Below, piece by piece: positions 1 to 10,198 of a DNA stretch of 64,000 nucleotides. This DNA comes from Modicisalibacter luteus DSM 23508 (GTDB taxonomy: Bacteria; Pseudomonadota; Gammaproteobacteria; Pseudomonadales; Halomonadaceae), in NCBI RefSeq assembly GCF_000378505.1, contig NZ_KB899992.1:248001-312000 (forward strand). The letters run 5' to 3'. How positions within the stretch are numbered: the first letter of the stretch is position 1; each line of letters starts with the position of its first letter. Under the pieces are notes generated by a model. It saw nothing but the letters and a program-made list of their open reading frames with translations, made no database searches and was not told the origin of the DNA. Both the position numbers and the translations under genes were made by a program.

Positions 1-856
1 CAGGGTTCAATTCGATGCGCCAGCCTTCACGGGTATGGCGAGCCAGCAGGTCGGGAATGACGTAATCGCTGCTGCTGTCGTCAAATGCCTGGCCTGGGCG
101 TGGATCGAGACCGCGGATCAGAGCGATGACGGTATTCAATTGGTCGTCGTCGAGGCGTAGACGTCGCTTGAGCAGCTTGCGGTCATCTCCGGCCAGGGCC
201 TCCAGGAACTGGCGGACCAGCCGCTTGGCCTGGGGCAGCAAGGGTGTCTCGTCGGGTAGGGCGCCGAGCTGTAGCAGCAGACACTCACGCAGGTTACGCG
301 CACACGCGCCGGTGGGGTCGAACTGCTGAATTTGCACGAGCACCTGTTCGACCTCGGCGGTCTTGAGCCCTGCCAGCCCCTGGTCACGAAGCCCCTCGGT
401 CAGCGTGTCGAGATCGACGTCGAGGTAGCCGGAGGGGCTGACCGCATCGATCAAGCTCTCGGCAATGATCCGATTACGCTCGGAAAGGTCGGTCATGTTC
501 AGCTGCCACATCAGGTGGCCTTGAAGGCTGGCGCCTGCTGTATTGCGTTCGAAGTCGGGACCTTCTTCGCTACTACCGCTACTGCCGACAACATCCTGAT
601 AGGTGTCCGACCACTCGCTATCGACAGTGAGTTCGTCAGGTATATCGTCGGCCCAATCATCATCAGCCGGCTCGCTGACAGCCGTTTCGCCGTAGGCCTC
701 CTCGAGCTCCAGCATGGGATTGGAGTCCAATGCCTGCTGAATCTCCTGGCGAAGGTCCAGGGTCGACAGCTGCAGGAGTTGGATTGCCTGCTGCAACTGT
801 GGCGTCATGGTCAGCTGGGTGCCGACGCGGAGCTGCAACGTTGGTTTCATTGCCAT
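1..856 (-). CDS. rpoN: RNA polymerase sigma-54 factor RpoN (N-terminal 285 residues, cut by window edge)
   Basis: Sigma-54 directs RNA polymerase to -24/-12 promoters and needs enhancer-binding ATPases. The visible part holds the glutamine/leucine-rich region I (LQLRVGTQLTMTPQLQQAIQ, first about 50 residues), the acidic region II and part of the core-binding region III. The DNA-binding C-terminus and RpoN box lie outside the window. The first ATG is at 856; a second in-frame ATG at 850 gives the start usual in Pseudomonas. Neither has a clear Shine-Dalgarno. It follows lptB as in most gammaproteobacteria, but a 150-base gap carries a candidate sigma-54 promoter. Confidence 0.95.
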   Translation of the reverse strand, partial: MAMKPTLQLRVGTQLTMTPQLQQAIQLLQLSTLDLRQEIQQALDSNPMLELEEAYGETAVSEPADDDWADDIPDELTVDSEWSDTYQDVVGSSGSSEEGPDFERNTAGASLQGHLMWQLNMTDLSERNRIIAESLIDAVSPSGYLDVDLDTLTEGLRDQGLAGLKTAEVEQVLVQIQQFDPTGACARNLRECLLLQLGALPDETPLLPQAKRLVRQFLEALAGDDRKLLKRRLRLDDDQLNTVIALIRGLDPRPGQAFDDSSSDYVIPDLLARHTREGWRIELNP

Positions 857-927
857 AGTGGAAACAGGTTCGAAGACAGGTTGTGTTCGACACGGTATCC
901 CTGGCGAGGTCAGCTTGCAAGTGCAAA

Positions 928-943
928 AGCAATATTCATGCCA
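928..943 (-). promoter_or_regulatory. candidate sigma-54 (-24/-12) promoter for rpoN
   Basis: On the minus strand this reads TGGCATG-AATA-TTGCT, which fits the consensus TGGCACG-N4-TTGCW at all but one defined position, with the required GG-N10-GC spacing. It would start transcription near 917, giving a leader of about 60 nt before rpoN. It was found by eye; chance matches of this quality are uncommon but possible. Confidence 0.5.
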
Positions 944-1009
944 CGAATGGAGGGGGTGCCGTCATACACGGGCTTGGGTCGGCTGGGAGTGGCTTGCATA
1001 ATGAGGGGA

Positions 1010-1735
1010 TTAGAGGCGGAACTCGTCACCAAGGTAGACCTGGCGTACTTTCTGGCTAGCCAGAATAGCTTCCGCATTGCCCTCGGCAATGATCTGCCCA
1101 TCACCGACGATATAGGCGTTATCGCAGATATCGAGCGTCTCACGGACGTTGTGATCGGTAATCAATATGCCAATGCCACGTGCGCGAAGCTGACGGATGA
1201 TGCCCTTGATTTCACCCACCGAGATGGGGTCGACCCCGGCGAAAGGCTCATCAAGCAGGATGAATGCCGGGTCGGTAGCTAGCGAGCGGGCGATCTCGAC
1301 ACGCCGACGCTCCCCGCCCGACAGGCTCATTCCCAGGTTGTCGCGAATGTGGGTGATATGGAACTCCTCAAGCAGCCGTTCCAGCTGGGCATGGCGCTGT
1401 GTCTTGTCGAGCTCCTTCCGTGTCTCGAGAATCGCCAGGATATTGTCGGCTACCGATAACTTGCGGAAAATCGAGGCTTCCTGGGGCAAGTAGCCGATAC
1501 CAGTACGGGCTCGTAGATGCATGGCGGCGTGCGTCAGGTCCTGATCGTCAATGCTGACGGTGCCGGCATCCGCTCTGACCAGGCCGACGATCATATAGAA
1601 AGAGGTCGTCTTGCCGGCGCCATTGGGGCCCAGCAGGCCCACGATACTGCCTTGGCCTATGGTAAGGCTAATGTCCTTGACCACGCGCCGGTTCTTGTAG
1701 CTCTTGGCCAGGTGTCTAGCTGACAAGGTTTTCAT
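1010..1735 (-). CDS. lptB: LPS export ABC transporter ATPase LptB
   Basis: Cytoplasmic ATPase of the LptB2FGC complex, which extracts LPS from the inner membrane and drives it along the Lpt bridge. Walker A GPNGAGKT is at about residues 36-43, the signature LSGGE at 138-142, and Walker B with [10 protein letters not shown] at 158-170. From the ATG at 1735 the protein is 241 residues, the same as E. coli LptB. A GTG at 1759 that overlaps the lptA stop is an alternative start with no visible ribosome site. It sits in the conserved kdsC-lptC-lptA-lptB-rpoN order. The lptFG partners are not in the window. Confidence 0.96.
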   Translation of the reverse strand: MKTLSARHLAKSYKNRRVVKDISLTIGQGSIVGLLGPNGAGKTTSFYMIVGLVRADAGTVSIDDQDLTHAAMHLRARTGIGYLPQEASIFRKLSVADNILAILETRKELDKTQRHAQLERLLEEFHITHIRDNLGMSLSGGERRRVEIARSLATDPAFILLDEPFAGVDPISVGEIKGIIRQLRARGIGILITDHNVRETLDICDNAYIVGDGQIIAEGNAEAILASQKVRQVYLGDEFRL

Positions 1736-1755
1736 CGGTTCGCGTATCCTGTTCG

Positions 1756-2289
1756 TCACTGGGTGCGCTGAGGTGTCAGGGTCATGCGTACACGTTCGCG
1801 CTCACCGTCGCCAGTCTCGGAGCGGGCCTGTACCTGGCGCCGGTCAAGGAAATACTCGACATAGGCGCCACGGAAGGTATCGCCGCCCTGATGCAGTTCC
1901 GCCTGATTGATGAGTTCCACGCGACGCTGGTCTGCGTGGTAAATAACGGTACGACCCCACCCTCGGACGATCGGGTCCTCGGGGGCGGGCTTCTGCTCGA
2001 GATAGGCTCGCTCGCTCTCGCCAATGGCTGTAACGAGCGAAACTTCGCCTTGCCCGTTGCGTTCGATCTCGACCCGGCCCGCTGTCAGTTTCATGCTGCC
2101 CTGCTGCATTTCCACATCGCCGATATAAACTGCAGTACCTGCCCGGTTGTCGAGTTCGAGGCGATCCGCGGCGATCTCTATCGGTGCGCTGGCATCGCTC
2201 TCTAAAGCGATGGCTGCAGGGCTGACAAGACCCAGCAGGGCTAGGCCGAGCCCGGCGATGGCTGCTTTGATGGGCAATGAAAGCATCAT
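1756..2289 (-). CDS. lptA: LPS transport periplasmic protein LptA
   Basis: Periplasmic beta-jellyroll protein that polymerises or bridges between LptC and LptD to carry LPS across the periplasm. It has 177 residues. An N-terminal signal peptide with a hydrophobic core ([14 protein letters not shown]) is followed by an AxA-type site near AIALES. The OstA/LptA-like repeat region follows ([31 protein letters not shown]), typical of the family. The start overlaps the lptC stop (ATGA), so the two are probably translationally coupled. Confidence 0.95.
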   Translation of the reverse strand: MMLSLPIKAAIAGLGLALLGLVSPAAIALESDASAPIEIAADRLELDNRAGTAVYIGDVEMQQGSMKLTAGRVEIERNGQGEVSLVTAIGESERAYLEQKPAPEDPIVRGWGRTVIYHADQRRVELINQAELHQGGDTFRGAYVEYFLDRRQVQARSETGDGERERVRMTLTPQRTQ

Positions 2290-2873
2290 GATCCTCTTTC
2301 CTCATCTATCGGGGGATGGATGCCGCGCACGTTATCGGTCAGGCGCATGCGGTCTTCGTTGAGCCAGGCATCGAAACGGTCACCGCGTACCCGTTGTTCA
2401 TACTGACGCAACAGCGCCTCGCTCTCGCTCCAGGCATGGCTACTAGCATTGTCGTAGATCAGGGTCTCGGTGTTGAGCCGCCAGCCCTCCGCGGGTGCTT
2501 CCAGTTGAGCATCGCCTCGCAGGGTCAAAGGATTGCCGCCAGCGCCCAATGTTCCTGTTTCACCTCGCGCGAACCAGATACGGCCCTCTTCGTCGAAGAT
2601 TCGGATACGTGGGGTTTCGGCACGCGTCACATCGTCCTCGGGGGTATGCACGAGGCGTGGGGTTTCCAGGCGTTGGTAGGCACGCCCTTGGGCATCGAAG
2701 CGCGTCATGCGTGCTCCTTCCAGATAAAAATCCGGCTCGCCTGCTTCGTCATGGGGGACCGGGCCCGGCAAGGAGGCGTCGCGCTGCTCAATGATGGCGA
2801 GCACACCACCCAGGGCCAACAATAGCAGGGCCAGCCATACTTTGACGGACGGTTTGCGCAGGCGCCAGGCCAT
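2286..2873 (-). CDS. lptC: LPS export system protein LptC
   Basis: Bitopic inner membrane protein that accepts LPS from LptB2FG and passes it to LptA. It has 195 residues with one N-terminal membrane anchor (VWLALLLLALGGVLAII, about residues 11-27) and then a periplasmic beta-jellyroll domain. Conservation is weaker than for LptA/LptB, as is usual for LptC. Identity rests on the anchor, the size, phrases such as PDFYLEGARMTRFDAQG, and the position between kdsC (2-base gap) and lptA. Confidence 0.92.
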   Translation of the reverse strand: MAWRLRKPSVKVWLALLLLALGGVLAIIEQRDASLPGPVPHDEAGEPDFYLEGARMTRFDAQGRAYQRLETPRLVHTPEDDVTRAETPRIRIFDEEGRIWFARGETGTLGAGGNPLTLRGDAQLEAPAEGWRLNTETLIYDNASSHAWSESEALLRQYEQRVRGDRFDAWLNEDRMRLTDNVRGIHPPIDEERGS

Positions 2874-2875
2874 GG

Positions 2876-3433
2876 TTAATGCTGCCCGTACAGGAAGGTA
2901 TCCAGGACGGAGGCCCAGTGCCCCTGCATCTGGAGCAAGCCATCACAGATCTCACGGACGGCGCCATCTCCGCCACGGCGAGCGGTGACCCACTCGGCAT
3001 GCTCACGGATATAGGCAGGAGCATTGGGGACGCTGATCCCCAGGCCGACCTGGCGAATGGAAGGCAGATCGGGAAAATCGTCGCCGCAATAGGCGACTTC
3101 GGTAAAAACCATCCCGAGTTGTGCAAGCAAGCTTTTCAGAACCTCCAGCTTATCGTCCCGACCCTGGATAACATGCTCGATACCCAATGCGGCCGCCCGT
3201 TGGCTGACCATGGGGGACTCCCGTCCGGTGATGATTGCAACCTTGACGCCTGAGCGCTGCAGCAACTTGATGCCGAGTCCGTCCTGGGTGCTGAAGGCTT
3301 TGAGTTCTTGGCCATCTGCCTGGAAATAGAGTTGCCCGTCGGTCATGACACCGTCCACGTCCAGCACCAGCAGGCGAATGTGGCGCGCCCGTTCGATCAG
3401 GCCGGGACTGTTGAGACGTGGGTCGAGTACCAT
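2876..3433 (-). CDS. kdsC: 3-deoxy-D-manno-octulosonate 8-phosphate phosphatase KdsC
   Basis: HAD-superfamily phosphatase that converts Kdo-8-phosphate to Kdo for LPS inner core synthesis. It has 185 residues. The catalytic motif DVDGVMTDG is at about residues 25-33 (nucleophile D25, acid/base D27), the lysine region is near 95-100, and motif IV GDDFPD is at 117-122. It lacks a cap domain, like other tetrameric KdsC proteins. It lies two bases upstream of lptC and downstream of kdsD in the same direction. Confidence 0.95.
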   Translation of the reverse strand: MVLDPRLNSPGLIERARHIRLLVLDVDGVMTDGQLYFQADGQELKAFSTQDGLGIKLLQRSGVKVAIITGRESPMVSQRAAALGIEHVIQGRDDKLEVLKSLLAQLGMVFTEVAYCGDDFPDLPSIRQVGLGISVPNAPAYIREHAEWVTARRGGDGAVREICDGLLQMQGHWASVLDTFLYGQH

Positions 3434-3592
3434 GGCATGCTCTCCTTACTAGGCTATCCGTAGTGGCTTAACGAGCGTGACAGGGATCTGTTCCGCTGGC
3501 TGAGCTCGTTACAGGCGCGAAGTTTACCTGTTGTGGTCAGGTATTGTGAGGGAGAGAAGGCAAACTTGTCGGCAGTCAGGTCGACAGTTGAC

Positions 3593-4573
3593 TCAGATGA
3601 CACCGCTGGCAAGAAGGTCGTGCATGTGCAAAGCACCGATTGGATGGTCGTCATCATCAACCACTGCCAGCGCAGTGATGCGGTTGTCCTCCATGATTTT
3701 TACCGCCTCGGCGGCAAGCATGCCAGGGCGGACCCGTTTGCCACCCCGGGTCATCACGTCATCGACTCGCAAGCTGCGCAGGTCGCCGTAATGGTCCAGG
3801 GTGCGTCTTAGATCCCCATCCGTATAGACGCCTTCCAGCCGGTTGGCATCATTCACGACACAGGTGAACCCTAGCCCTTGGCGGGTAATCTCCAGTAGTG
3901 CATCGCGCAGCGGACTGCCGAGCGGGACGCTAGGCAGGCGATCACCGCCATGCATGAGGTCCTCGACCCTGAGCAGCAGACGTCGACCCAGACTGCCGCC
4001 CGGATGCGACAAGGCAAACTCCTCGGCGGTAAATCCACGCGCTTCAAGCAGGGCAACGGCCAGGGCGTCGCCGAGCGCCAGGGCAGCAGTCGTCGAAGAG
4101 GTTGGGGCCAAATCCAGCGGGCACGCTTCACGCGCCACGCCAGCATCGAGATGTGCTTCGGCATGTCTCGCCAGGGTTGAGCCGGGGCGTCCGGTCATGC
4201 TCACCAGAGGGGTGCCCATGCGCTTCAATAGGGGTAAAAGGGCGGTGACCTCACTGGTCTCGCCCGAATTGGATAGCGCAAGTACGACATCTCTAGACGT
4301 AATCATGCCGAGATCGCCGTGACTGGCTTCGCCGGGATGAACGAAAAACGCTGGCGTGCCGGTACTTGCTAGAGTAGCGGCGATTTTGCGAGCGATGTGG
4401 CCCGACTTGCCCATGCCTGTGACTACGACTCGTCCTTGACATGCCAGTATCAGCCGGCAGGCATCATCGAAATCCTCGGAAAGCTTGGCTGCGAGCGCGG
4501 CAACGGCCTGCTGTTCCAGATCCAGGGTACGTCGCGCACTGGTGCGAAAAGCGAAGTCGGTATTGACTGTCAT
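3593..4573 (-). CDS. kdsD: D-arabinose 5-phosphate isomerase KdsD
   Basis: Interconverts ribulose 5-phosphate and arabinose 5-phosphate, the first step to Kdo. It has 326 residues. An N-terminal SIS sugar isomerase domain (VVTGMGKSGHIARK at about residues 50-63; ALSNSGETSE) is followed by two CBS domains (about 208-326). A 160-base gap separates it from kdsC, so it may have its own transcript end. It is divergent from mlaF, as in many gammaproteobacteria. Confidence 0.95.
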   Translation of the reverse strand: MTVNTDFAFRTSARRTLDLEQQAVAALAAKLSEDFDDACRLILACQGRVVVTGMGKSGHIARKIAATLASTGTPAFFVHPGEASHGDLGMITSRDVVLALSNSGETSEVTALLPLLKRMGTPLVSMTGRPGSTLARHAEAHLDAGVAREACPLDLAPTSSTTAALALGDALAVALLEARGFTAEEFALSHPGGSLGRRLLLRVEDLMHGGDRLPSVPLGSPLRDALLEITRQGLGFTCVVNDANRLEGVYTDGDLRRTLDHYGDLRSLRVDDVMTRGGKRVRPGMLAAEAVKIMEDNRITALAVVDDDDHPIGALHMHDLLASGVI

Positions 4574-4776
4574 GGTGAAATTGTTGCCCCTTTGGCCTCA
4601 AGGCTCAAGCAGAACGGGTCGGACGGGGTAGCGTGTGTCCCGTGTGCCTGCCGTCGGTGAGGCGCCATTAAACGCATTGCATGAGGTGTCTGCAAGCTAC
4701 GCCCGCACGCCATTGTGGCGATGTCGGTCCTAGTTAGGATACGATGTTCGATAATTTTTCGTGACGGAACCTGTGC

Positions 4777-5589
4777 ATGAGTGATGCGATGCTCGTCGAC
4801 CTGAAAGGCGTACGCTTTTCTCGTGGCGAGAAGGAGATATTCCGGGGCGTCGATTTGCAGGTACCGCGTGGCAAGATCACGGCCATCATGGGGCCGAGTG
4901 GTACAGGTAAGACGACGCTGCTCAAGCTGATCGGGGGGCAGTTGGCCCCTGATTCTGGCAGTGTGTGTATTGCTGGACAGAACGTGCATCGCCTGCCCAG
5001 GCGTGAGCTGTTCCGGCTGCGTCGGCGGATGGGCATGCTATTTCAGAGTGGAGCCCTGTTTTCCGACCTCGACGTGTTTGAGAATGTGGCGTTTCCCTTA
5101 CGCGTACATACCGATCTGCCCGATGCGATGATTCGTGATGTGGTGTTGATGAAGCTTGAGGCGGTCGGCCTGCGCGGTGCGCGACAGCTGATGCCCGCCG
5201 AACTCTCGGGCGGTATGTTGCGGCGCGTGGCACTGGCGCGGGCCGTAGCGTTAGATCCCGAGCTTATCCTGTATGACGAACCCTTCGTTGGGCAGGATCC
5301 CATTTCGATGGGGGTGCTGGTCCAGCTGATTCGCAAGGTCAACCAGGCTTTGGGTCTTACGGCCGTCGTGGTTTCCCACGATATCAAGGAGACCCTGTCG
5401 ATCGCCGACTATGTTTATGTGATATCGGATGGGCAGGTCATGGCTCATGGTACGCCTGCGTCGCTCGATGTCGATCAGGATCCCCGTGTCAGTCAGTTCA
5501 TCCATGGCGAGCCGGATGGTCCGGTGCCTTTCCATTACCCGGCGCCAGATTATTTCAGTGATATCCTGGCCGAGAGGGCAGGGTCATGA
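4777..5589 (+). CDS. mlaF: Mla phospholipid transport ATPase MlaF
   Basis: ATPase of the MlaFEDB inner membrane complex, which maintains outer membrane lipid asymmetry. It has 270 residues with Walker A GPSGTGKT at 39-46, signature LSGGM at 143-147 and Walker B LILYDEP at about 163-169. It is the first gene of a tightly coupled mlaFEDCB operon. Its stop overlaps the mlaE start (ATGA). The promoter should lie in the 200-base gap to the divergent kdsD; no clear -35/-10 pair was found. Confidence 0.95.
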   Translation: MSDAMLVDLKGVRFSRGEKEIFRGVDLQVPRGKITAIMGPSGTGKTTLLKLIGGQLAPDSGSVCIAGQNVHRLPRRELFRLRRRMGMLFQSGALFSDLDVFENVAFPLRVHTDLPDAMIRDVVLMKLEAVGLRGARQLMPAELSGGMLRRVALARAVALDPELILYDEPFVGQDPISMGVLVQLIRKVNQALGLTAVVVSHDIKETLSIADYVYVISDGQVMAHGTPASLDVDQDPRVSQFIHGEPDGPVPFHYPAPDYFSDILAERAGS

Positions 5590-6374
5590 ATCTGGTGCAC
5601 CGTATTGCTGCACTGGGGCGAGGTACGCTCTATTTACTCGAGTCCCTTGGGCGGGCTGGCATATTTTTGCTGCAATCGAGCGTCGGCATCCCTTCACGCG
5701 AGGGGTGGTACCTTTGGCTACGCCAGATGCACTTCGTGGGCGTGATGTCGCTGGCGATCGTCCTCGTTTCAGGTGTTTTCATTGGCATGGTGCTCAGCCT
5801 GCAGGGCTATACCATCTTGGTGGACTTCGGAGCCGAAGAAGCCTTGGGGCAGATGGTTGCGTTGTCGCTGCTTCGAGAGCTGGCGCCGGTGGTAGCCGCG
5901 TTGTTGTTCGCGGGGCGCGCCGGGTCAGCATTAACGGCTGAAATCGGCCTGATGAAAGCTACCGAGCAATTGTCCAGCATGGAAATGATCGGTGTCGATC
6001 CATTGCGCCGGGTAGTTGCGCCCAGGCTGTGGGCGGGCTTCGTGTCGCTACCTCTGCTGACGGTGGGTTTTAGCGTGGTAGGTATCTGGGGAGGTTACCT
6101 GGTCGGCGTGGAGTGGCTGGGGGTCTATGAAGGAGCCTACTGGAGTGGAATGCAAAGCAGCGTGGGCTTCTTTGACGATGTCGGTAATGGCTTGGTCAAG
6201 AGTCTGGTGTTTGCCCTCGTCGTGACCTGGATCGCCGTCTTTCAAGGCTATGATCTGATTCCTACTTCCGAAGGTATTTCCCGCGCAACCACACGCACGG
6301 TGGTGTATTCCTCGCTGGCCGTACTCGGGCTGGATTTCGTGCTGACGACGCTGATGTTTGGAGAGCTTGGATGA
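5586..6374 (+). CDS. mlaE: Mla phospholipid transport permease MlaE
   Basis: Inner membrane permease of the Mla ABC system. It has 262 residues with a MlaE/YrbE family core: an amphipathic N-terminal segment, then several hydrophobic helices (for example [20 protein letters not shown] and [20 protein letters not shown]). The conserved [10 protein letters not shown] segment contacts the ATPase. Overlaps of four bases join it to mlaF and mlaD. Confidence 0.95.
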   Translation: MNLVHRIAALGRGTLYLLESLGRAGIFLLQSSVGIPSREGWYLWLRQMHFVGVMSLAIVLVSGVFIGMVLSLQGYTILVDFGAEEALGQMVALSLLRELAPVVAALLFAGRAGSALTAEIGLMKATEQLSSMEMIGVDPLRRVVAPRLWAGFVSLPLLTVGFSVVGIWGGYLVGVEWLGVYEGAYWSGMQSSVGFFDDVGNGLVKSLVFALVVTWIAVFQGYDLIPTSEGISRATTRTVVYSSLAVLGLDFVLTTLMFGELG

Positions 6375-6835
6375 AGCGCAGCAAGATGATGGAGTTTGGG
6401 GTCGGCCTGTTCATGCTGGCAGGCATTCTGGGGCTGGTGTTTCTCGGGCTGCGCGTCAGTGGGCTGGGTAACGGGATCAGCGGGGAGACCTTCACCCTTT
6501 ACGCCGATTTCGCCAATATCGGCGGTTTGAAGCCGCGGTCCAAGGTTACGCTGGCGGGTGTGCAGGTCGGCCAGGTTGCTGATGTCGAGCTGGATCAGGA
6601 ATGGTTCGAAGCACGTGTCACGCTGAAGCTGGATGCCGATCTGGAGGGCAAATTGCCACGCGACACCACGGCCGCCATCCTGACCTCGGGCTTGCTCGGT
6701 GAACAGTACCTCGGTCTGTCGGTGGGAGGCGATCCGGACACCCTGGCCAATGGCGATACGATCCGGGACACCCAGCAAGCGTTAGTGCTTGAAGAACTGA
6801 TTCAGCAATTCGTGTCCAACATGGTTAGAGAATGA
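6371..6835 (+). CDS. mlaD: Mla substrate-binding MCE protein MlaD
   Basis: Membrane-anchored MCE-domain protein that forms a hexameric ring on MlaE and passes phospholipids to or from MlaC. It has 154 residues with an N-terminal transmembrane helix ([19 protein letters not shown]) and one MCE domain ([27 protein letters not shown]). The C-terminus is hydrophobic and leucine-rich, as usual for the family. It is coupled to mlaE and mlaC by overlaps. Confidence 0.95.
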   Translation: MKRSKMMEFGVGLFMLAGILGLVFLGLRVSGLGNGISGETFTLYADFANIGGLKPRSKVTLAGVQVGQVADVELDQEWFEARVTLKLDADLEGKLPRDTTAAILTSGLLGEQYLGLSVGGDPDTLANGDTIRDTQQALVLEELIQQFVSNMVRE

Positions 6836-6855
6836 ACCGTTTTTCAGGAGTTCGT

Positions 6856-7509
6856 ATGAACGAGTGGACGTCTGTAGTGAAGCGCATCCCGGTACTCCTT
6901 TTGTCGCTGTGCCTGGTTCTGTTTGCCTCGCAAGTATCGGCCCAAGCCCCTGAGCAAGTGATTCGCGATAGCATCAAGCAGTTGATGGGGCAGATCGAAG
7001 GGCGCAAGGATTATTTTGCCCAGCATCCTGAGGAGCTCAAGAGGTTGGTCGACGAAAGCCTTGAGGGAGCGGCGGACTTTCGTTACATCGGCGCCAGCGT
7101 GATGGGGCGCTATTTCCGCAATGCCACGCCCGAGCAGCGCTCGCGCTTTGCCAAGGTGTTCCGCCAGACATTGATCGATACCTATGCCAAAGGGTTGGTT
7201 ACCTTCGATTACCGCGACCTTCGCGTGCTGGAGGGCACCGGGTCGCGCTATGAGGACCAGACCAGCGTGGACATGGAAGTCGTCGCCACGAACGGCCAAG
7301 TCTATCCGGTCAGCTATAGCCTGCGTCAGAATGACGATGGTCAATGGAAAGTCGTCAATGTCATCGTCAATGGCATCAATCTCGGGCTGACTTTCCGCAA
7401 CCAGTTTGACCAGGCAATGCGCGAGAACAACCGTGATTACGATCAGGTCATCAATGGCTGGGCACCGGAGGTAGGTACCGAGGAGCTGGAGCAGGGCCGC
7501 GAAGCATGA
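6856..7509 (+). CDS. mlaC: Mla periplasmic phospholipid-binding protein MlaC
   Basis: Soluble periplasmic shuttle between the MlaA-porin complex and MlaFEDB. It has 217 residues with a signal peptide ending near QVSAQA and a Tol-Tol/MlaC fold. I chose the ATG at 6856 because AGGAG lies six bases upstream. An ATG at 6832 that overlaps the mlaD stop would add eight residues and has no clear ribosome site. The C-terminus (WAPEVGTEELEQGREA) runs into the mlaB start by four bases. Confidence 0.93.
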   Translation: MNEWTSVVKRIPVLLLSLCLVLFASQVSAQAPEQVIRDSIKQLMGQIEGRKDYFAQHPEELKRLVDESLEGAADFRYIGASVMGRYFRNATPEQRSRFAKVFRQTLIDTYAKGLVTFDYRDLRVLEGTGSRYEDQTSVDMEVVATNGQVYPVSYSLRQNDDGQWKVVNVIVNGINLGLTFRNQFDQAMRENNRDYDQVINGWAPEVGTEELEQGREA

Positions 7510-7844
7510 CCACCCTGCTGCAAGGGATAGCGCGACTTGAGGCGCGCGATAATGTGCTGGTCGCCAGCGGCGAGGCCGGTTTCGATGTGGCGGCAGCTCT
7601 GGCCGAGAAAGGTTGTGAGTGGCTCATGCAGCAATCTTCGGGTGGCCAGGTCATTTTCGATCTGAGCGGCGTCGACCAAGCCAGCAGTGCAGCGCTGAGC
7701 GTCATGCTCGAGTGGCTGCGCTGTGCTCGCCAATGTCATCTAACGGTGACGGCGGTTCGTTTGTCCGTGCCGCTGTCACGCCTTACTGCCATGGCTGGGC
7801 TTGATCGGTTGTTGCCCGAAGTGTATGCCGATACCTCTCTTTGA
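7506..7844 (+). CDS. mlaB: STAS-domain protein MlaB
   Basis: Small cytoplasmic STAS protein that binds and stabilises MlaF in the MlaFEDB complex. It has 112 residues. The STAS signature region (FDLSGVDQASSAALSVMLEW) contains the SSAAL segment that corresponds to the conserved serine/threonine loop. It is the last gene of the mla operon. Its stop codon lies inside a 13-bp hairpin (see 7825-7855). Confidence 0.9.
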   Translation: MTTLLQGIARLEARDNVLVASGEAGFDVAAALAEKGCEWLMQQSSGGQVIFDLSGVDQASSAALSVMLEWLRCARQCHLTVTAVRLSVPLSRLTAMAGLDRLLPEVYADTSL

Positions 7845-7855
7845 GGTGTCGGCAT
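7825..7855 (+). other. strong hairpin spanning the mlaB stop codon
   Basis: ATGCCGATACCTC (7825-7837) pairs with GAGGTGTCGGCAT (7843-7855) through 13 positions with one G-U, around a TCTTT loop. The mlaB stop (TGA, 7842-7844) is within it. There is no run of U after it, so it is not a classical terminator. It could stabilise the mla mRNA 3' end or attenuate read-through into ibaG. Confidence 0.6.
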
Positions 7856-7965
7856 CGCCATCGTCCTCGCTTTTCATTACCATGGGGCATCGTGAGTCAC
7901 TCTTGGCCGCACCTCGGTGTCTGCCGGCGGTGCGTACAGATTATTAATAGGAGCCACCGCAACCC

Positions 7966-9496
<1,531 letters not shown>

Positions 9497-9533
9497 TGCC
9501 GCCATCGCATTAGTCACCAAGTAGCGACCTACT

Positions 9534-10190
9534 ATGAGCAAGCAACTGATTCTAGCCCTTTCCAAGGGCCGTATTCTGAAGGAAACCCTGCCGCTATTGG
9601 CTGATGCCGGCATTGAGCCGGCCGAGAACCTGGACAAGAGCCGCAAGCTCTTGTTCGATACCAACCTCGATGACGTGAAGCTGGTAGTGATTCGTGCTGT
9701 CGATGTGCCGACCTACGTACAGCTGGGCGCCGCCGACCTTGGTATTGCTGGCAAGGACGTGCTGCTCGAGCATGGTGCCGAAGGCCTCTACGAGCCACTA
9801 GACCTCGAAATCGCCCGCTGTCGCCTGATGACTGCCGGGGTCGTGGGGGCAAAGCCGGCGCGTGCCCGTCGCCGAGTGGCTACCAAGTTTGTCAACGTGG
9901 CGCGTCGCTATTATGCCGAGCAGGGCATTCAGGCAGAAGTTATCAAGCTCTATGGTGCCATGGAGCTCGCGCCGCTAATGAACCTGGCCGACGAAATCGT
10001 AGATATCGTCGATACTGGAAACACCTTGCGCGCCAATGGCATGGAACCGCGCGAGCTGATCGAAGGCATCAGCACCCGACTGGTGGTCAACAAGGCCGCC
10101 ATGACCATGAAACACGAGCGGCTTAAACCCCTGATCGAACGCTTGCGCGATGCCGTCGCCATGCGCCGTGCCGACGCTGCCGCTTCCTGA
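9534..10190 (+). CDS. hisG: ATP phosphoribosyltransferase HisG, short form
   Basis: First step of histidine synthesis, joining ATP and PRPP. At 218 residues it is the short HisG_S form that lacks the C-terminal ACT-like regulatory domain. Such enzymes work as a hetero-octamer with the HisRS paralogue HisZ, which is not in this window. Conserved segments include [16 protein letters not shown] at the N-terminus and the PRPP-binding [17 protein letters not shown] near residues 150-166. It is followed by hisD with 8 bases between. Confidence 0.95.
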   Translation: MSKQLILALSKGRILKETLPLLADAGIEPAENLDKSRKLLFDTNLDDVKLVVIRAVDVPTYVQLGAADLGIAGKDVLLEHGAEGLYEPLDLEIARCRLMTAGVVGAKPARARRRVATKFVNVARRYYAEQGIQAEVIKLYGAMELAPLMNLADEIVDIVDTGNTLRANGMEPRELIEGISTRLVVNKAAMTMKHERLKPLIERLRDAVAMRRADAAAS

Positions 10191-10198
10191 TCGAGACG

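Noticed and set aside
3434-3592. Possible small gene or RNA between kdsC and kdsD
   Set aside because: No frame with a ribosome site and no strong hairpin; it contains only weak repeats such as CAGGTA/TACCTG.
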